64,000 nt of DNA, from NCBI GenBank assembly GCA_019426215.1, contig CM033395.1, forward strand, positions 18,900,569 through 18,964,568. Reading direction: 5' to 3'. Position numbers and translations under genes: made by a program. The notes beneath the pieces were generated by a model. It had not been told where the DNA came from. It did no database searches and saw only the letters and a list, made by a program, of their open reading frames with translations. Positions 44,729 to 57,283 of this stretch are shown here, in pieces; position 1 is the first letter of the stretch, and every line of letters begins with the position of its first letter. This DNA comes from Buddleja alternifolia. Taxonomy: Eukaryota > Streptophyta > Magnoliopsida > Lamiales > Scrophulariaceae.

Positions 44729-46219
44729 TGTTGGGAAATCCAATAAATATGTAGCGGAAATAAATCAGTATGGTGAACATCTCTGATTTTTCATATTCAA
44801 ACTATAAAAGAGGAAAACTCACCTAAAAGAGGTGGGAGATTTTTGACTTGGTGGCTAATTCACAATGACAGACTAAAGTTCATTTTTCCCCAAGTAATAT
44901 ATATATTACTAAAGGAAAGAATAATCCCTTGGAATCCAAGCCATAGGCGCCCATAATGGACGCCTATACGAGGCGTGCACTAGCCTTCGGGCTAGTGCAC
45001 CCACTTGGTTCCAATTTTTATTTTAATTATTTAATATTATTATTAATCTAATAATTAATTAAATAAATATATTAATTCAATAATTAATTCCTCTAAGAAA
45101 CTAATTAACTTATTAATATTATTAATTAATCAATTAACTCATCCCAATGACTAATTAACTACTTAATACAATTTTGATTTATCCAGTAAATCAACGATAT
45201 CAAATACCAAAAAAAGTCCTTTAACTCTAAATCATATTTTCCTTTAAATTCCTTTAAGCGCGACTATTTCGGTTCATCTCAAAAGGCATTTGGTAGGAAA
45301 CCAAAGGATGTGGGTAACACTTACCCAGTCACGTGGCCCACATCGTAACCCAATTGAGAACGACTGACCAGGATCATTCCAAATATTTTCCGCTATGAAT
45401 ACCGTATGAGTATTAACCTTTTATTCTTATATCCTAGTCAAGTGACAGTCACAATTTAGTCAAACTCACGAAACTTGGCCATATGCTAGTATCACAATGA
45501 GTCGAGGTCACTGAGCTTGCTCTTGTGTCTAACATGATTAGCTCCATTACTTTAGCCAAAGAATTTTTGACCTCACTCAATCATGATGGCATAGGATATA
45601 TGCTTATTCACTTATGAGAGAATAAATTCTATTTTGCAAATCAGTTAAGACTGCTACTTGCCTATCAAGTTACATTTTGAGGTCGACCCCACCGATAGGT
45701 GAAATGGGCCTAACTACTCTAATGACGAACTTGATATAACAAGTACATCGTCAATGTGACTTCTTTGGTCTAATGTTCACGTATACCTATCACAACTAAC
45801 CAGTTCTTTCATTGACTGTCATAAAGTGAAACCAATGTGACAGAACTGATGCGAGTCGTGTTCAAACTTACCAGTCACTGATATGTCTATGACACAAGCT
45901 CCCACTAACCCATAGTGTTCGACTGACACTTCCATGTCAAAGATAATGTCATATAAGTCTTATCCAATTTTGATGTGCAGTCAAACTCTTTATGACTTGC
46001 GAACGGGTTTAGACACCAAGTACCGAACTCTTCTAGTGCCTTTCTCACTAACCCATAGGGAGTAGAAGTTTTCCCTTGATGGTATGGACTTAACATGGTT
46101 TATTAACATATAAATGCCAATAAAAAAATAACATAAATGCTTTATATAAATAAAGAGTGTTTAGTTACAATAAATATGTCCTATACAATGTATCCTCTAT
46201 GGCATCTGAGGGCATAACA
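44729..46219 (-). repeat. I 3' LTR
   Basis: 1,491 bp, minus-strand TGTTATGCCCTCAGATGCC... to ...ATTTCCCAACA. Preceded in element sense by the purine-rich tract caactgggaga. Shares core phrase gaggtcgaccccacc at 45679-45693. Confidence 0.88.
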
Positions 46220-46221
46220 TC

Positions 46222-46690
46222 TCCCAGTTGCACTCAATGCCACTCGCTATGGTAATCTTAAACCTATCTAACTCGAGATGTCGATCTAGCACCGCCTGCA
46301 CCAATGGCTTGGTCAGTGGCTCAGCAACGTAGTCTGGTGAGGCAATTTTATGTACAACTATTTCACCTCTACCAACGATCTCTCTAATAATGTGATATCT
46401 CCCCTCTATGTGTTTAGACTTATTGTGAGACCTCGGTTCCTTTGTCTGTGCTATTGCTCTATTCTTGTCACAATAAAGTGGCAACGAGAGCTCCACGCTA
46501 GGAACAGGATCTTCCTTAGCCAAACAGGATCTTTGGCAGCCTCTGAGGTAGCCACATATTCATCCTCTATGGTGGAATCAGCGGTTGTGCTTTGCTTGGA
46601 ACTTTTCCAAGACACCGCCCGACCGTTGAGGGTGAATATAAACCCTGAGGTGGACTTTTGGTCATCTACATCAGATTAGAAATCTAAGTT
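46222..46690 (-). pseudogene. rnh: I RNase H
   Basis: Pieces: [20 protein letters not shown] (Asp of the third motif), SKHIEGRYHIIREIVGRGE, and the C-terminal YVAEPLTKPL. The upstream part, with [16 protein letters not shown] sequence (about 46530-46570), is in another frame. The open frame runs on into the LTR and stops at 46197. Confidence 0.82.
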
Positions 46691-47780
46691 AGTATATCCA
46701 TCCACTCTTAGGTCACCACTTCCATATAGATGAGAATCATATCCATAGTCTTCTTCAGGTACTTGAGGCTATTCTTCATAGCTATCCAGTTTCCTTGCTC
46801 GGGTTTGCCTAGAATCAACTAATAACGCTTACAGCGTAAGCTATGTCGGGTCTAGTACACAGCATGGCGTACATTAGGCTACCCACTGCAGATGCATAGG
46901 GTACAGTGATCATCTCTTTTCTATCTTCCTTACTTTGAAGGCACATAGATTTTGAGAGATGCACCCATGTCTCATAGGCAAGAACCCTTTATTAGAATCT
47001 TCCATCCTAAATATCTTTAGGTTTTTTTCTTAGTAAAGGGCTTGGGAAAGTCCTATCATTCTATTTGTTCGATCTCTAAAGATATGAATTCCCAAAATAT
47101 ATGTGGCCTCTTCCAATTCTTTCATGGAAAATGTACTCGATAGCCACTTTTTGACAGTAACAAGTAGCGAATATCTTGCTCCCACTGATATTTTTGTAAA
47201 CACATTGCTCATCTTCATTCTTGATGAAGTCAAATCCTTTGGCTGCTTTATCAATATGAAGATTCCAACTACGAGATGCCTACTTGAGTCCACAGATAGA
47301 TCTCTCAAGCTTTCACACCTTATGATGTTCACCTCAATTACAAAACCTTTAGGCTATTCCATATAGATATCCTCCTCGAGGAATCCATTCAGAAAAGTGG
47401 TCTTCACATCCATTTGCCATATCTCATAGTCAAGGTGAGCAGCTATTGCTAGCAGAATCCTAATGGATTTGATCATGCCTACTGGCAAAACGATCTCTTG
47501 ATAATCAGTTTCTTCCTTTTGACTATAGCATTTTGCCACTAGCCTGGTTTTATAGGTGTTAACTTTGCCATCAGCACCAATCTTTCTCTTATAGATTCAT
47601 TTATACCCAATTGATACAATACCATTGGGACGATCTACTAATGTCCAGACTTGGTTCGAATGTATCGAATCTATTCCTGCTTGCATAGCTTCCCACCATC
47701 TTGCAACATCCATATACACCATCACTTGATCATAAGTAGATGGATCATCTTCATAGCCTTCGTCTACAATAGTATAGAGA
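46691..47780 (-). pseudogene. pol: I reverse transcriptase (active site lost)
   Basis: Readable parts: KCYSQKEETDYQEIVLPVGM, YEIWQMDVKTTFLNGFLEED, then after a shift KKWLSSTFSMKELEEATYI and LGIHIFRDRTNRMIGLSQAL. The segment between, which should hold YVDD, is missing: SVGARYS joins directly to LLVTVKKWLS at about 47165. The connection region downstream (46860-46960) is out of frame. Confidence 0.83.
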
Positions 47781-48590
47781 CCCAGCTCCTTCTATAGTAG
47801 TAGACATACCTCTTAGGTGGCTGAGGTATTCTACTAGATCTATGGGGTTGTGTCACAATTGGGTCGGTTCTTACTTCCTATGCAGATGTATCCAAAGGAG
47901 TATTGATTTAATCTTCAAGAACAATCTTTTTACCTACTCCACCTTCTCAAAAAAACTCATCTTCGAGAATATATGCTTGTATAGCTACATTGATCATCTA
48001 ATCATCATGCAGGTAGAACAAGTATTCCATCAAATCCTTACGATACCCAATGAAATGTCCCTTTAAAGATCTAGCCTCCAACTTTTCCACTTTAATCTTT
48101 TTAACATAAGCAGGACATCCCAAAATCTTAATGTGATTAAGACTAGGTTTTCTATTTCTCCATATCTCATTGGAGTCTTAGGAACGGACTTGGAGGAAAC
48201 TTTATTTAAGATGTGTACTCCAGTAAGGATTACATGACCCCACAATGAAATGGGTAAGTCAGTGTAGTTGAGCATACAACAAACTATGTCCAGCAAGGTA
48301 CAGTTCCTTGCTAGAGATGTGAGTGATAACACTATGTTATTTTCTCTGAGGTAACTCAGCACTCTTATATTCTCCACTTTGGTCTGACCGTAGAGTCTTT
48401 ATATGTTACCTGGTTTGATTTTTCACTAAAGCCTTGAATTTCTTAATCTTTCCATGAACTCAGACTTATTCCTCATTAGATACACTAGACCAAACCTAGA
48501 ATGGTCATCAGTGAATGTGATGAAGTAGTGGAAACCTCCACAAGCCATTTCATTAAATGGCTCACAAATATCGGTATGTATTAAACCGCA
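47781..48590 (-). pseudogene. int: I integrase
   Basis: Begins at the gag junction with HTDICEPFNEMACGGFHYFI (first Asp), then TFTDDHSRFGLVYLM, and in other frames LLDIVCCMLNYTDLPISLWG. The second Asp and the Glu regions are badly decayed. Continues as scraps through the linker to RT. Confidence 0.78.
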
Positions 48591-49333
48591 ATATAGGCAT
48601 TTATCCGCATACTTTGGCCTTTTGTTTTTCCTTCGTTGCATATATTTCCGAGTTCTCTTCGGTTGAAACTTACCTTCCTTATTTCTTTGGTCATCCCATG
48701 ACTTTGTAATAGGGACAGCAAATCGATTCTTCCTTTTATTTACCCTCATTTGAGCTTGTGCAAGTTCAAGTTTGTTTGTAGCCCAACTAATGAACATTCA
48801 ATGTCATTCATATCCAATTTTATGATGAAATAATAAAAGGAATCAGGGAGAGACTGCAAGATGAGGTCAATTTGGAGGAAAAGATCCATGTAGAAATTTA
48901 AGGATTTCAACTTTTCTATCATGGTCATCATCTTGAGAACATGTTCTCCCAGATCCTCATCTTTAGCCATCTTAGTTCTGCAGAGCTCTCTTGATATAAA
49001 ATACCTAACGGTCCTATCGTGCTCTCCAAATAGTTCATCCAGATGGAGGATAATATTCCTTGCACTATCCATCTTTTCATGAGATCTTTGTAAGTCAATG
49101 CACATTGAGCTCAGTATGTACACTGTTGCTCGGTGATTATCGCAACACCAATCCCAGTGGGAAATCTGGACCTTTTCGTCCTCATTTCTCTAAGGGACAT
49201 GAGGACGATTGATTTCTAACACATACTTTATAGACTCGCTACTAAGGACCATCCTTAATTTTTTGAGCCATATGTAGTTGGGTCCAGTAAGAATGGTTTT
49301 CTCAAGAAAAACTGACAGTGATTTGATTGTCAT
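48585..49333 (-). pseudogene. gag: I gag, fused to integrase
   Basis: Opens MTIKSLSVFLEKTILTGPNY, then stops and shifts; open parts include DLQRSHEKMDSARNIILHLD and ISRELCRTKMAKDEDLGEHV, then a basic tail and the first half of a zinc knuckle, KCLYCG. At about 48585 the knuckle joins in frame to integrase (LIHTDICEPF), deleting the rest of the knuckle, protease and pre-integrase region. Confidence 0.85.
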
Positions 49334-49617
49334 TTTGGGAGAAATAAAACAGAAATAGATGTAGATAACAAACCAGATTAAATTAGATGTTTGTAATTAA
49401 ACAACCCAAGTTAAATTAAGGATTTATATATAAAATTGGCTCCCACTACATTTTTCGAGATCTACACTCCCACTGTAGAAGTAGAAAGTGATCGTTGTAC
49501 ATTACTTCGTAGTGGTGATTGAGTTCTTTAATTGATTCAGTGGATGACAACCCTATAATGATATTTTCTTTTCTAACCCATTAAAGTAATGTCTAACATC
49601 AATCTATTTAATAGATG
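49334..49617 (-). mobile_element. I leader stub
   Basis: Matches the gag-proximal part of the group's leader (ctcccactacatttttcgag) and one leader motif copy near 49556, ending at the S junction. Confidence 0.7.
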
Positions 49618-52600
49618 AGCGTCTACCTGTAGACTGTTTTGATAAAGTTAACTTAGACTCAAGATTTGAGTACTATAACCAATTAGGTTTAAGCGTTCAG
49701 TTCTTTAATCAGTGTTAACACAACGGAATGATTTATAGTCTTCTCTTTGAAAGATTTTAGCATCACAAAGCTTTTTCTTAGTTGCTTTTAGTTTTGAATT
49801 GTTTTACTTAACCGATTATACAATGATGTGATAGTAATGAAATTGACGGTAAAGTAAATAACACAATACTTGTAAGGTTCGTTAGGTGGTGTAATCCCAA
49901 CTACGTTCTTCTTCTCCTTTATCACTCGGAGGCAATATGATTCTCAAAGAATCACACAGAAACTTCTACAAAATAGGGGAGAGATGGATGTGAATGGCTT
50001 GAGCTCCTTGGTCACACAGATTTCTGCTCCAAGACACTTCTATCCTCTTGCTTCTTTCACCCTGAAATAATGCAAGTATCCAACTTCGACTTCACTCAGA
50101 TCACGAGGCAGGACAAGGGTTTTGTCTAACAGTTTGATTGATTTTTGGGAAGTTCAAACAACTTGGAATATCTCAATAGTAGTGTAGGGTTCTTCCGAAA
50201 AAAAAGTTTGAGATAGTGGTTGACTGTCTTGGGGATTGGAGAAAAGCAAATAGAACGTTTGAATTGAATATTCGAGCTTTTCTGAAAGTTTAAGGATTGA
50301 GACTTCAATGCAACAGAGTTTTGGCCTGTAAGCTTCTTGTTATTTTGGCTTGTTGTTGAAGTCCTATTTATAATTGGGTAAAGTGTCTGTTGGACACAAG
50401 CTCAGGCACGTGTCTTTCACTCTCGCGTGTGAACAGCTTGCATCCTTTTTCCCTAAAATTCTGCTTCAAAAAGTTGGTGCCGCAGTCTTGTAAAGTTGAC
50501 AGTTCAATGAGAAGGCTTCTCCGTCTTGGTAATTATTCGAATAAAACGCAGCGGAAAGTAAATTTAATTCCCAAAGCCCGAATCATCTCTAATCCTCGTG
50601 TTTAATTGTGTATAGAAAGATTACCGTTCTCGCGTATGTTGATTTCTGAATGTGATCCTTTTCTCTAACGCCGAATTTGCCAACGTCTCTAATTCGTCAC
50701 GCCGGAATCAAAAACGAAAAACTCCTCTTTTCTTCCTTGTCAAAGACGGCTAGAGAGAGAGAGAGAGAGGTGGGAGACTTTTTCTTGGAGAGAAAGTTAT
50801 GCAAGTTGCCTTGTGTTATTTTTCACCTTGTGAAATGTTTATATCATTATGAAACAATAACCCTAGCATGCAAGAGCCCTGTTTGGGCGTCTATTTGGCC
50901 GCCCCTTAGTGGGCTCGGAAGCCTTCGGGCTTTCGTCTTGCTTGCTAATTAATTAATCGGATAATTTATTTATCCAATAAATAAATTGATAATCCAATTA
51001 ATTCAATTCCTAATTAATTTAAAATTCAATTTCTCCAAGAAATTAATTAACTCATTAATTTAATTAATTAATTAATTAAATTATCCAATAATTAATTAAT
51101 TAATTACGGCATCCAATGCCGTGAATTTCTCTCAAGTCTTTTTCCCATGTTTTTCCTTTTGCACTTTCTTTAAGCGCGACTCTTTAGGTTAGTCTTAAAA
51201 GGCAATTGGGAGGAATCCAAAGGGGTGTGAGTGACACCTAGCCAGTCTCGTGGCTCACACCGTAACCCAATTGAGAACGAATGAATAGGATCATTTCCAA
51301 ACCTTTACGTCGTGAATACCGTACGTGTATAAACCTTTTATTCTTATATCCCAGTCAAGTAAGAGTCATGGTTTAAAGTCAAACTCATATAACTTGACCA
51401 TATGCCTAAGCTCATAATAAGTCGAGGTATTTAAATGCTTTGGCCAAAGACTTTCATCCTCACTTATTCATGATCGCATAGGATATTTTACTCATTCATT
51501 ATGAGAGAATAAATTTCATATTGCAAATCAGTTAACAATGCTACTTGCCCATCAAGTCGCACTTCGAGGTCGATTCCACCAACAGGTGATTTGAATCTAA
51601 CTACTCTAATGACAAACTTGATGTCACAAGTACATCTTCAACTCGATTTCTCAGGTCAGAGGTTCACACGTACCTATCATTACTTATCAGTTTCATCATT
51701 GACTGTCAACGAGTGAATACCCCTGTGATGAACTGATGCGAGCCGTGTTCGAACATATCAGTCCAACTGACACGTCTATGATATAAGTTCCCACTACCAT
51801 TTCCACAGTGTACGACTGGCACTTTCTCTGTCGAAACTTACATCATACAAGTCTTTATTCACTATTGATGCCCAATCAATATTTCTTAGACTTGCGAACC
51901 CTTTTAGATGTCAAGGGTCAAACCATTCTAGTGCCTTTCCTCCTATCCCATAGGAGGTAGAAGGTTCGCCTTGTCATCAAGGACTTTACGTTGTTTATTC
52001 ACACCTTATAAATGCCTATAAGAAAACAACAATCAACTGCCTTATATTAATAGAAAAACCATAGTTTAGTTACAATGTTTATGCCCTATAAATCTGTCCT
52101 CTTTATGGCATTGGAGGGCATATACTTTAACACTCCGTACGTCCTGGAGTGCTTATCATATTTAATTCTCTTATCATCAATTAATGCATTTGAAATAAAT
52201 GCCCGTTGGACATTATTCTCCGAGAATATTTGCATTAAACTCCTTCTGGATTTCGAAATAAATTCAGGTGAAATCTTATCTTGATAGACGCTCATTCAAC
52301 ACTGAACGATCTTTAGCTGAATCTTCACATCAACACTTGAAGTAGCTTGACGCTTAGACGCTTGCTAGAAATCTTCATCTTTATTCATACTTTAGACGCT
52401 TGAATCTCCAGAACTAACTACTGATAAACTCACTCAGAATAATATCAGACGCTCAATCTAAGACTACTTAGACTAAAAGTCTAGAATAAAACAAATAAAT
52501 CCTTACGCAAATCTAATGCTCAAAGCCTATACATATATTCTAATAAATCAAACTTACATATTTTGGGGTCTAACATAAATCTTAATTGTCATCATCAAAA

Positions 52601-52624
52601 CATCTAACAAGGAATTTTCTAACA
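49618..52624 (-). mobile_element. S: SIRE-like LTR relic, split by solo LTR C
   Basis: About 1.4 kb net, in two blocks (49618-50518 and 52139-52624). Minus-strand start TGTTAGAAAATTCC at 52624, soon followed by ttttgatgatgacaatt, a phrase common in Sirevirus-type LTRs. TATAAATA (50365-50372, minus strand) may be its TATA box. It interrupts the B2 3' LTR. Its other end lacks a PBS and abuts the I leader. No coding. Confidence 0.6.
50525..52132 (-). mobile_element. C: solo LTR with target duplication
   Basis: 1,608-bp LTR, minus-strand TGTTAAAGTATATGCCC..., flanked by CTCCGT at 50519-50524 and 52133-52138 (5-6 bp duplication). There is no PBS or internal sequence beside it, so it arose by LTR-LTR recombination. 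It shares the core phrases of the long-LTR group (ttaagcgcgactcttt at 51170, gaggtcgattccacc at 51567). Confidence 0.88.
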
Positions 52625-53190
52625 CACCCATTGAATTGTACTTCGAGGTCGACCCCACCAACAGGTGATTGGGCCTAACTATTCTAATAACTTATTCAGT
52701 GGTACGAGCACATAAAGGACTCCTCAGGTCTAAAGCTCACTCATACTATCATAACCGGTAATCCTTATTGTCGACTATCACTGAGTAAAAATCCATGTGA
52801 TAGGATTATAACGAGTCGTGTTCGAATATGTCAACTTTGTTAATCATATTCATGACATAACTCCCGCTATCTAATCAGTGTAATACTAGCACTTTCCTTG
52901 TCAAAGCAATTGTTATACGAGTTGAACCTAACAGCGTAATTTAGATTCTTTAACTCGCGAACCATGTTTATAAGATCAAGCACTTAACTCTACTAGCGCT
53001 CCTACTTATTAAATAAGTAGTGGTGATCGCACTTGATCTTAAGGACCTATTTGTTCAATACATTTTATGTCATAGTTAGATTTATAAGAACAAACCCAGT
53101 GCCTTTTATTAATGATTAATAATGTTCATACAATATAAATAAAATATTCTTCTAAATCTAATTCCTCAATGGCATAAAGGGCATAAAATA
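52625..53190 (-). repeat. B2 3' LTR, U3 part only
   Basis: Matches 61100-62549 of the 5' LTR without the Mutator-like insert, e.g. gaggtcgaccccacc at 52647. The R-U5 side is cut off by S. Confidence 0.88.
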
Positions 53191-53211
53191 TTCTCCCACT
53201 TGCAATCAATG

Positions 53212-53620
53212 TCAATTACTATTGTATTTAAGTCCCATCTTCTCAAGATGTTTCTCTAGCACCGCCGATGATAGAGGCATAGTGAGTGGGTCAGCTACGT
53301 TTTCCGCTGAAGCTACTTTCTGCACGGCAATGTCACCTCTTCCAACAATTTCTCGACTTATGTGATACCTTCTCTCTATGTGTTTATATTTGTTGTGAGA
53401 GCTTGGTTCTTTAGCCAGTGTTATTTCTCCATTGTTGTCACACCATAGTGGTAACGGCATTTCCATGCTAGGAACTACTTGAAGTTCAGCCATGAACTTT
53501 CTTATCCAAATAGCTTCGTTAGGCAGCTATGTATTCAGCTTCACATGTGGAGTTCACAGTTGTGCTTTGCTTGGAAATTTTTCAAAACACTGCTCCACCA
53601 TTCAGAGTGAATATAAACCC
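53212..53620 (-). pseudogene. rnh: B2 RNase H
   Basis: Includes STCEAEYIAA (catalytic Glu, in another frame near 53540), then MAELQVVPSMEMPLPLWCDN with the next Asp, KHIERRYHISREIVGRGDI and a C-terminal ENVADPLTMPL. A frameshift near 53500 and a stop separate the parts. Confidence 0.87.
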
Positions 53621-54711
53621 AGACATAGATTTTCGATCATCCATATCAAACTAAAGTCTGGGTCAAAATATCCATCTACTCTCATTTCTTCATTTCCATA
53701 TATGAGAAGCATATCCTTTGTTCTTCTAAGATATTTAAGGATAGTCTTCACAACCATCCAATGTTGCTCACCTGGGTTAGCTTGAAACCGTCTAACTACA
53801 CTCATAGTGTAGACTATGTCAGGCCTCGTGCATAACATTGCATACATGAGACTTTCCACTGCCGATGCATATGGGATTTTACTCATCTTTAGTCTGTCTT
53901 CATCCAATTTCGGACTCATAGGCTTAGAGAGATGTATCTCATGTCCCATGGATAGAAGTCCTCCCTTAGAGTTACTCATTTCATATCTCTTAAGGACTTT
54001 CTCTAGGTATAGTGCTTGGGAGAGACCTAACATCTGATTTGCTCTATTCCGATAGATTCGAATTCCAAGAATGTAGGTTACTTCTCCTAAGTCTTTCATG
54101 GAGAATGTGCTTGAAAGCTATGTCTTGACTGATGTCAACGAGCCTATGTCATTCCCCATTAGCAGTATGTCATCTACATACAACATAAGGAATGTCAACT
54201 TACTCCCACTGGACAATTTATAGACACATGGTTCATCTTCATTCTTAATGAATCCATAACATTTTACTTCTTATGCGAACAGTTGATTCCAGCTGCGAGA
54301 AGCCTATTTAAGTCCATAAATGGACTTATTTAGCTTGAAAAACTTATGAGAATCTGTATCGGATATAAAACCTCTGGGCTACTGTATATAAATGCCGTCC
54401 TTGAGGTATCCATTTAAAAATGTGGTTTTCACATCCATTTGCCATATTTCATAATCTACGTTCGCGGCGATGGCGAGCAGGATTCGAATGGACTTGATCA
54501 TCGCTATGGGCAAAAAGGTTTCCTCATAGTCAATACCCTCCTTTTGACTATAATCTTTCACGACAAGTCTAGCCTTATAGGTGTCTACCTTGCCATACAA
54601 ATCAATCTTTCTCTTATAGATCCATTTACACCCTATCGGCCATTCACCCTCAGGAAGATCAGTAAGAGTCCAGACTTGGTTTGAATACATTAAATCCATC
54701 TCTGCTTTCAT
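53621..54711 (-). pseudogene. pol: B2 reverse transcriptase and connection
   Basis: RT start: SNQVWTLTDLPEGEWPIGCK, YKARLVVKDYSQKEGIDYEE, YEIWQMDVKTTFLNGYLKDG. After a stop: KLNKSIYGLK, then LMLYVDDILLMGND (catalytic Asp pair, about 54180-54220), LGIRIYRNRANQMLGLSQAL and MYAMLCTRPDIVYTMSVVRR. Stops at about 54376, 54300 and 54118 break the frame; the order is otherwise complete. Confidence 0.9.
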
Positions 54712-54791
54712 GACTTCTAGCCATTTTGCGGAATCAATATCAGTCGTTGCTTGCTCATAGGTAGAGGGATCATCTCCTTAGCTTCCATTTG

Positions 54792-56025
54792 CTACAGCAA
54801 AAAAATATTGTTGTTCATGAAGGTAACCATATCTCTGAGGCGATCGAGATACTCTACTAGAGTGTTGCAGCACCGGTTGTATCTTTTGAGTTTTAGGTTC
54901 AGTTCTTTGTACTTGAATTGGTGTCTCCGAGGGGATTCATTCTGTTCTTCTAATAGAACGAGTTTCCTACATGCACCTTCTTCTCTAATGAACTTGTCAT
55001 CGAGAAAGAATTCTTGCAAAGCCACGATTAGCCGATGATCGTTTGGTAGGTAAAATAGGTATCCCATGGAGTCAGTGGGAAAACCTATGAATCGACCCTT
55101 AAATTCTCTTTTCTCTAGTTTCTCTACGTTAATCTTCTTAACATATGCGGGGCAACCACATATTCTTATGTACTTATAATTAGGTTTTCTTCCACACCAC
55201 AACTCATATGGTGTTTCGGGAACAAATTTCGAGGGACACTTATGCAATATATGTACAACTGTAAGCGAAGCTTGCCCCCATAATGAAATAGGTAAATCGG
55301 TGTAGCTAAGCATAGATCTCGTCATATCCAATAGGGTACGATTTCTGTATTCATCTACTTCATTTAATTGTGGTGTTGCTAAAGGAGTAAGTTGTAACAC
55401 TATGCCATATTCTTTTAAGAACTCATCAAACTCAGCACTCAAGTATTCGCCACCACGACCCGATCGTAGTGCCTCAATACTGCGCCCGGTTTGCTTTTCA
55501 GTCATAGTCTTTAACTCTTTGAACCATTCAAGAGCTTCAGACTTATGTTTTATTAAGTACACGAGTCCATACCTAGTATGGTCGTCAGTGAAAGTAATGA
55601 AGTAATGAAAACTTCCATAGGCCACATCCTTGAAGGGCCCACAAACATCTGTATAAACTAAGCCCAAAACATCATTGGATCTTTCAAAATGTACGATAAA
55701 GAGTGACCTAGTCATTTTACCTTTTAGACAGGATTCATATGTTGGATATAGATCAGATCCAAGTGGACCGATAAGCCCTCGTTTCTCCAACTCGTGAATC
55801 TTGAATTCACCGGCATGTCCAAGTCTAAGATGCCACATAAGTCTTTGGTTAGTACCATTCATACTACGCTTCTTAGTCATAGTGTTAACCATGCAATGGT
55901 TTTGAACATTAATATAATACAATCCATTAACTAAAGATGCTGGCCAACGTTTTTATTTCTAAAATAAATATCACAACCGTTGTCATTATAAGTGAACAAG
56001 TATCCTTTCCTGACCAATACAGGAA
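54792..56025 (-). pseudogene. int: B2 integrase and zinc region
   Basis: Open for 376 codons from 55922. LMWHLRLGHAGEFKIHELEK (zinc His pair) and YESCLKGKMTRS (one Cys changed to Tyr). Core: LVYTDVCGPFKDVAYGSFHY (first Asp); IEALRSGRGGEYLSAEF, where the second catalytic Asp is Gly; and QLNEVDEYRNRTLLD with the Glu kept. ISLWGQASLTVVHILHKCPS and ICGCPAYVKKINVEKLEKRE follow. The second Asp change implies an inactive enzyme even in the open frame. Its start is cut off by the MITE at 56028. Confidence 0.92.
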
Positions 56026-56027
56026 TA

Positions 56028-56703
56028 CAGTAAAACCTCTAGACAGTAATATCCTCGGGACCGGAGAAAAATATTACTATACGGAGGTTATTCTTAAATA
56101 GAGGTTTACATATAAAAATTATAATTTTTAAAAAATAACTAATATATATTATACGACACTTGGAAATGTGTCCCTTCATATTTTAAAAACATGAATTTAA
56201 AAGATATATAAGATTCATGAATTTTAAAAAATAAATGTACGTACATCATGCATGCATATTGTGTATATATTAGATTTAGAGATTCATTCATGTATGTATC
56301 TAGGAAATGTAAAAAAAATGTATGTACATCATGTATGCATTTAAAAAAAATGCATGTACATTATGTTGACGAGTTACTACAAACGCGCAAGTTAAAGGAT
56401 GCAGCATTAACCCAAAAAGTTAAGTCATTGTCACATACAATTTTAGATAAGTATTTCATATCTTCTTAAGTTTAATAACATAGCTAAATAATTCTACAAT
56501 ATTTTATATAAATATATTTGAAATTCAATGTCATTTTATTACTATATGGAGGTAAATTTCTTAAGGATGCTCCTAAAAAAAACAGAATATTACAATGTAG
56601 AATTTATTCTTATTTATAACTGGTCTCGAGTTGGGACCATGATTTTTTATTACTACAAGGAAGTTATTTTTTTATAGAGTATTCTTGTATAGAGGTTTTA
56701 CTA
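56028..56703. mobile_element. Emigrant/Lemi1-like MITE in B2
   Basis: Left end CAGTAAAACCTCTAGACAGT and inverted right end TAGTAAAACCTCTATACAAG match the pogo-type Emigrant/Lemi1 termini. TA is duplicated (56026-56027, 56704-56705), and removing the element rejoins the copia reading (ggaata/gaaacaatg, compare A2 near 31473). 676 bp, AT-rich; a short patch QTRKLKDAALTQKVKSLSHT (about 56380-56440) may be a transposase trace. Confidence 0.88.
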
Positions 56704-56704
56704 T

Positions 56705-57283
56705 AGAAACAATGTTCTTAAGCCCATTGGGCAAAACGAGGCAATTATCTAAAGTAATAGAATGTTCAGGCATCAATGTAATAGAAGTGCTTCCAATGTG
56801 TGTAGCCGCGACACTGTGCCCGTTTTCCACATTGATCGTCACTTCTCTTTCTCCCAGCTTCCTACTTGTTTCTAGATTCTGATTCAAAATACATATGTGA
56901 GCACTAGCTCCCGAATCTAGAATCCACAAAGTACAGAATATAGCCATAGAACAATTAGTTTCAAAAACAAAAAGTTCTATATCTGCTTTTTCAGCTTTCA
57001 GCTTAGGACAATCGCGTTTCCAATGGCCTAGCTCCTTACAATGGAGGCAGATATCCATTTTCTTTGGGGCCCTACCCTTGAATTTTTTGACCTTTTTGGC
57101 CTTATCATTGCAAGATGATTTGGAGACTCCTAGTTGCTTCTTACCTCTTTTCTTTTTCTGACTTCTCTTATAATCAGTAGAAATGACTAGAGCAGTTTCT
57201 TTCATCTTCGGCTCCAGAGCATTGATCATCTTGTTCATCAGCCCAGCTAGTGTGCATTCAATGTCATTCATGTTGAAATTCAC
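56705..57283 (-). pseudogene. gag-pro: B2 gag C-terminus and protease
   Basis: MNFNMNDIECTLAGLMNKMI, a lysine-rich stretch, then a canonical CX2CX4HX4C knuckle (CLHCKELGHWKRDC), followed by the protease active site WILDSGASAHIC and the group-specific LDNCLVLPNGLKNIVSI. The frame ends at the MITE. Overlaps the N-terminal gag frame by a few bases, showing a frameshift at about 57280. Confidence 0.92.

Larger units (their letters stand above)
44729..49617 (-). mobile_element. copia I: 3' LTR to leader, 5' LTR missing
   Basis: Minus-strand element with 3' LTR 44729-46219, decayed coding 46222-49333 and a leader stub to about 49617, where S sequence replaces it. No PBS or 5' LTR is left. It inserted into the H gag. 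Internal deletions removed protease, pre-integrase and the RT active site, so it is more decayed than A2 or B2. Confidence 0.88.
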
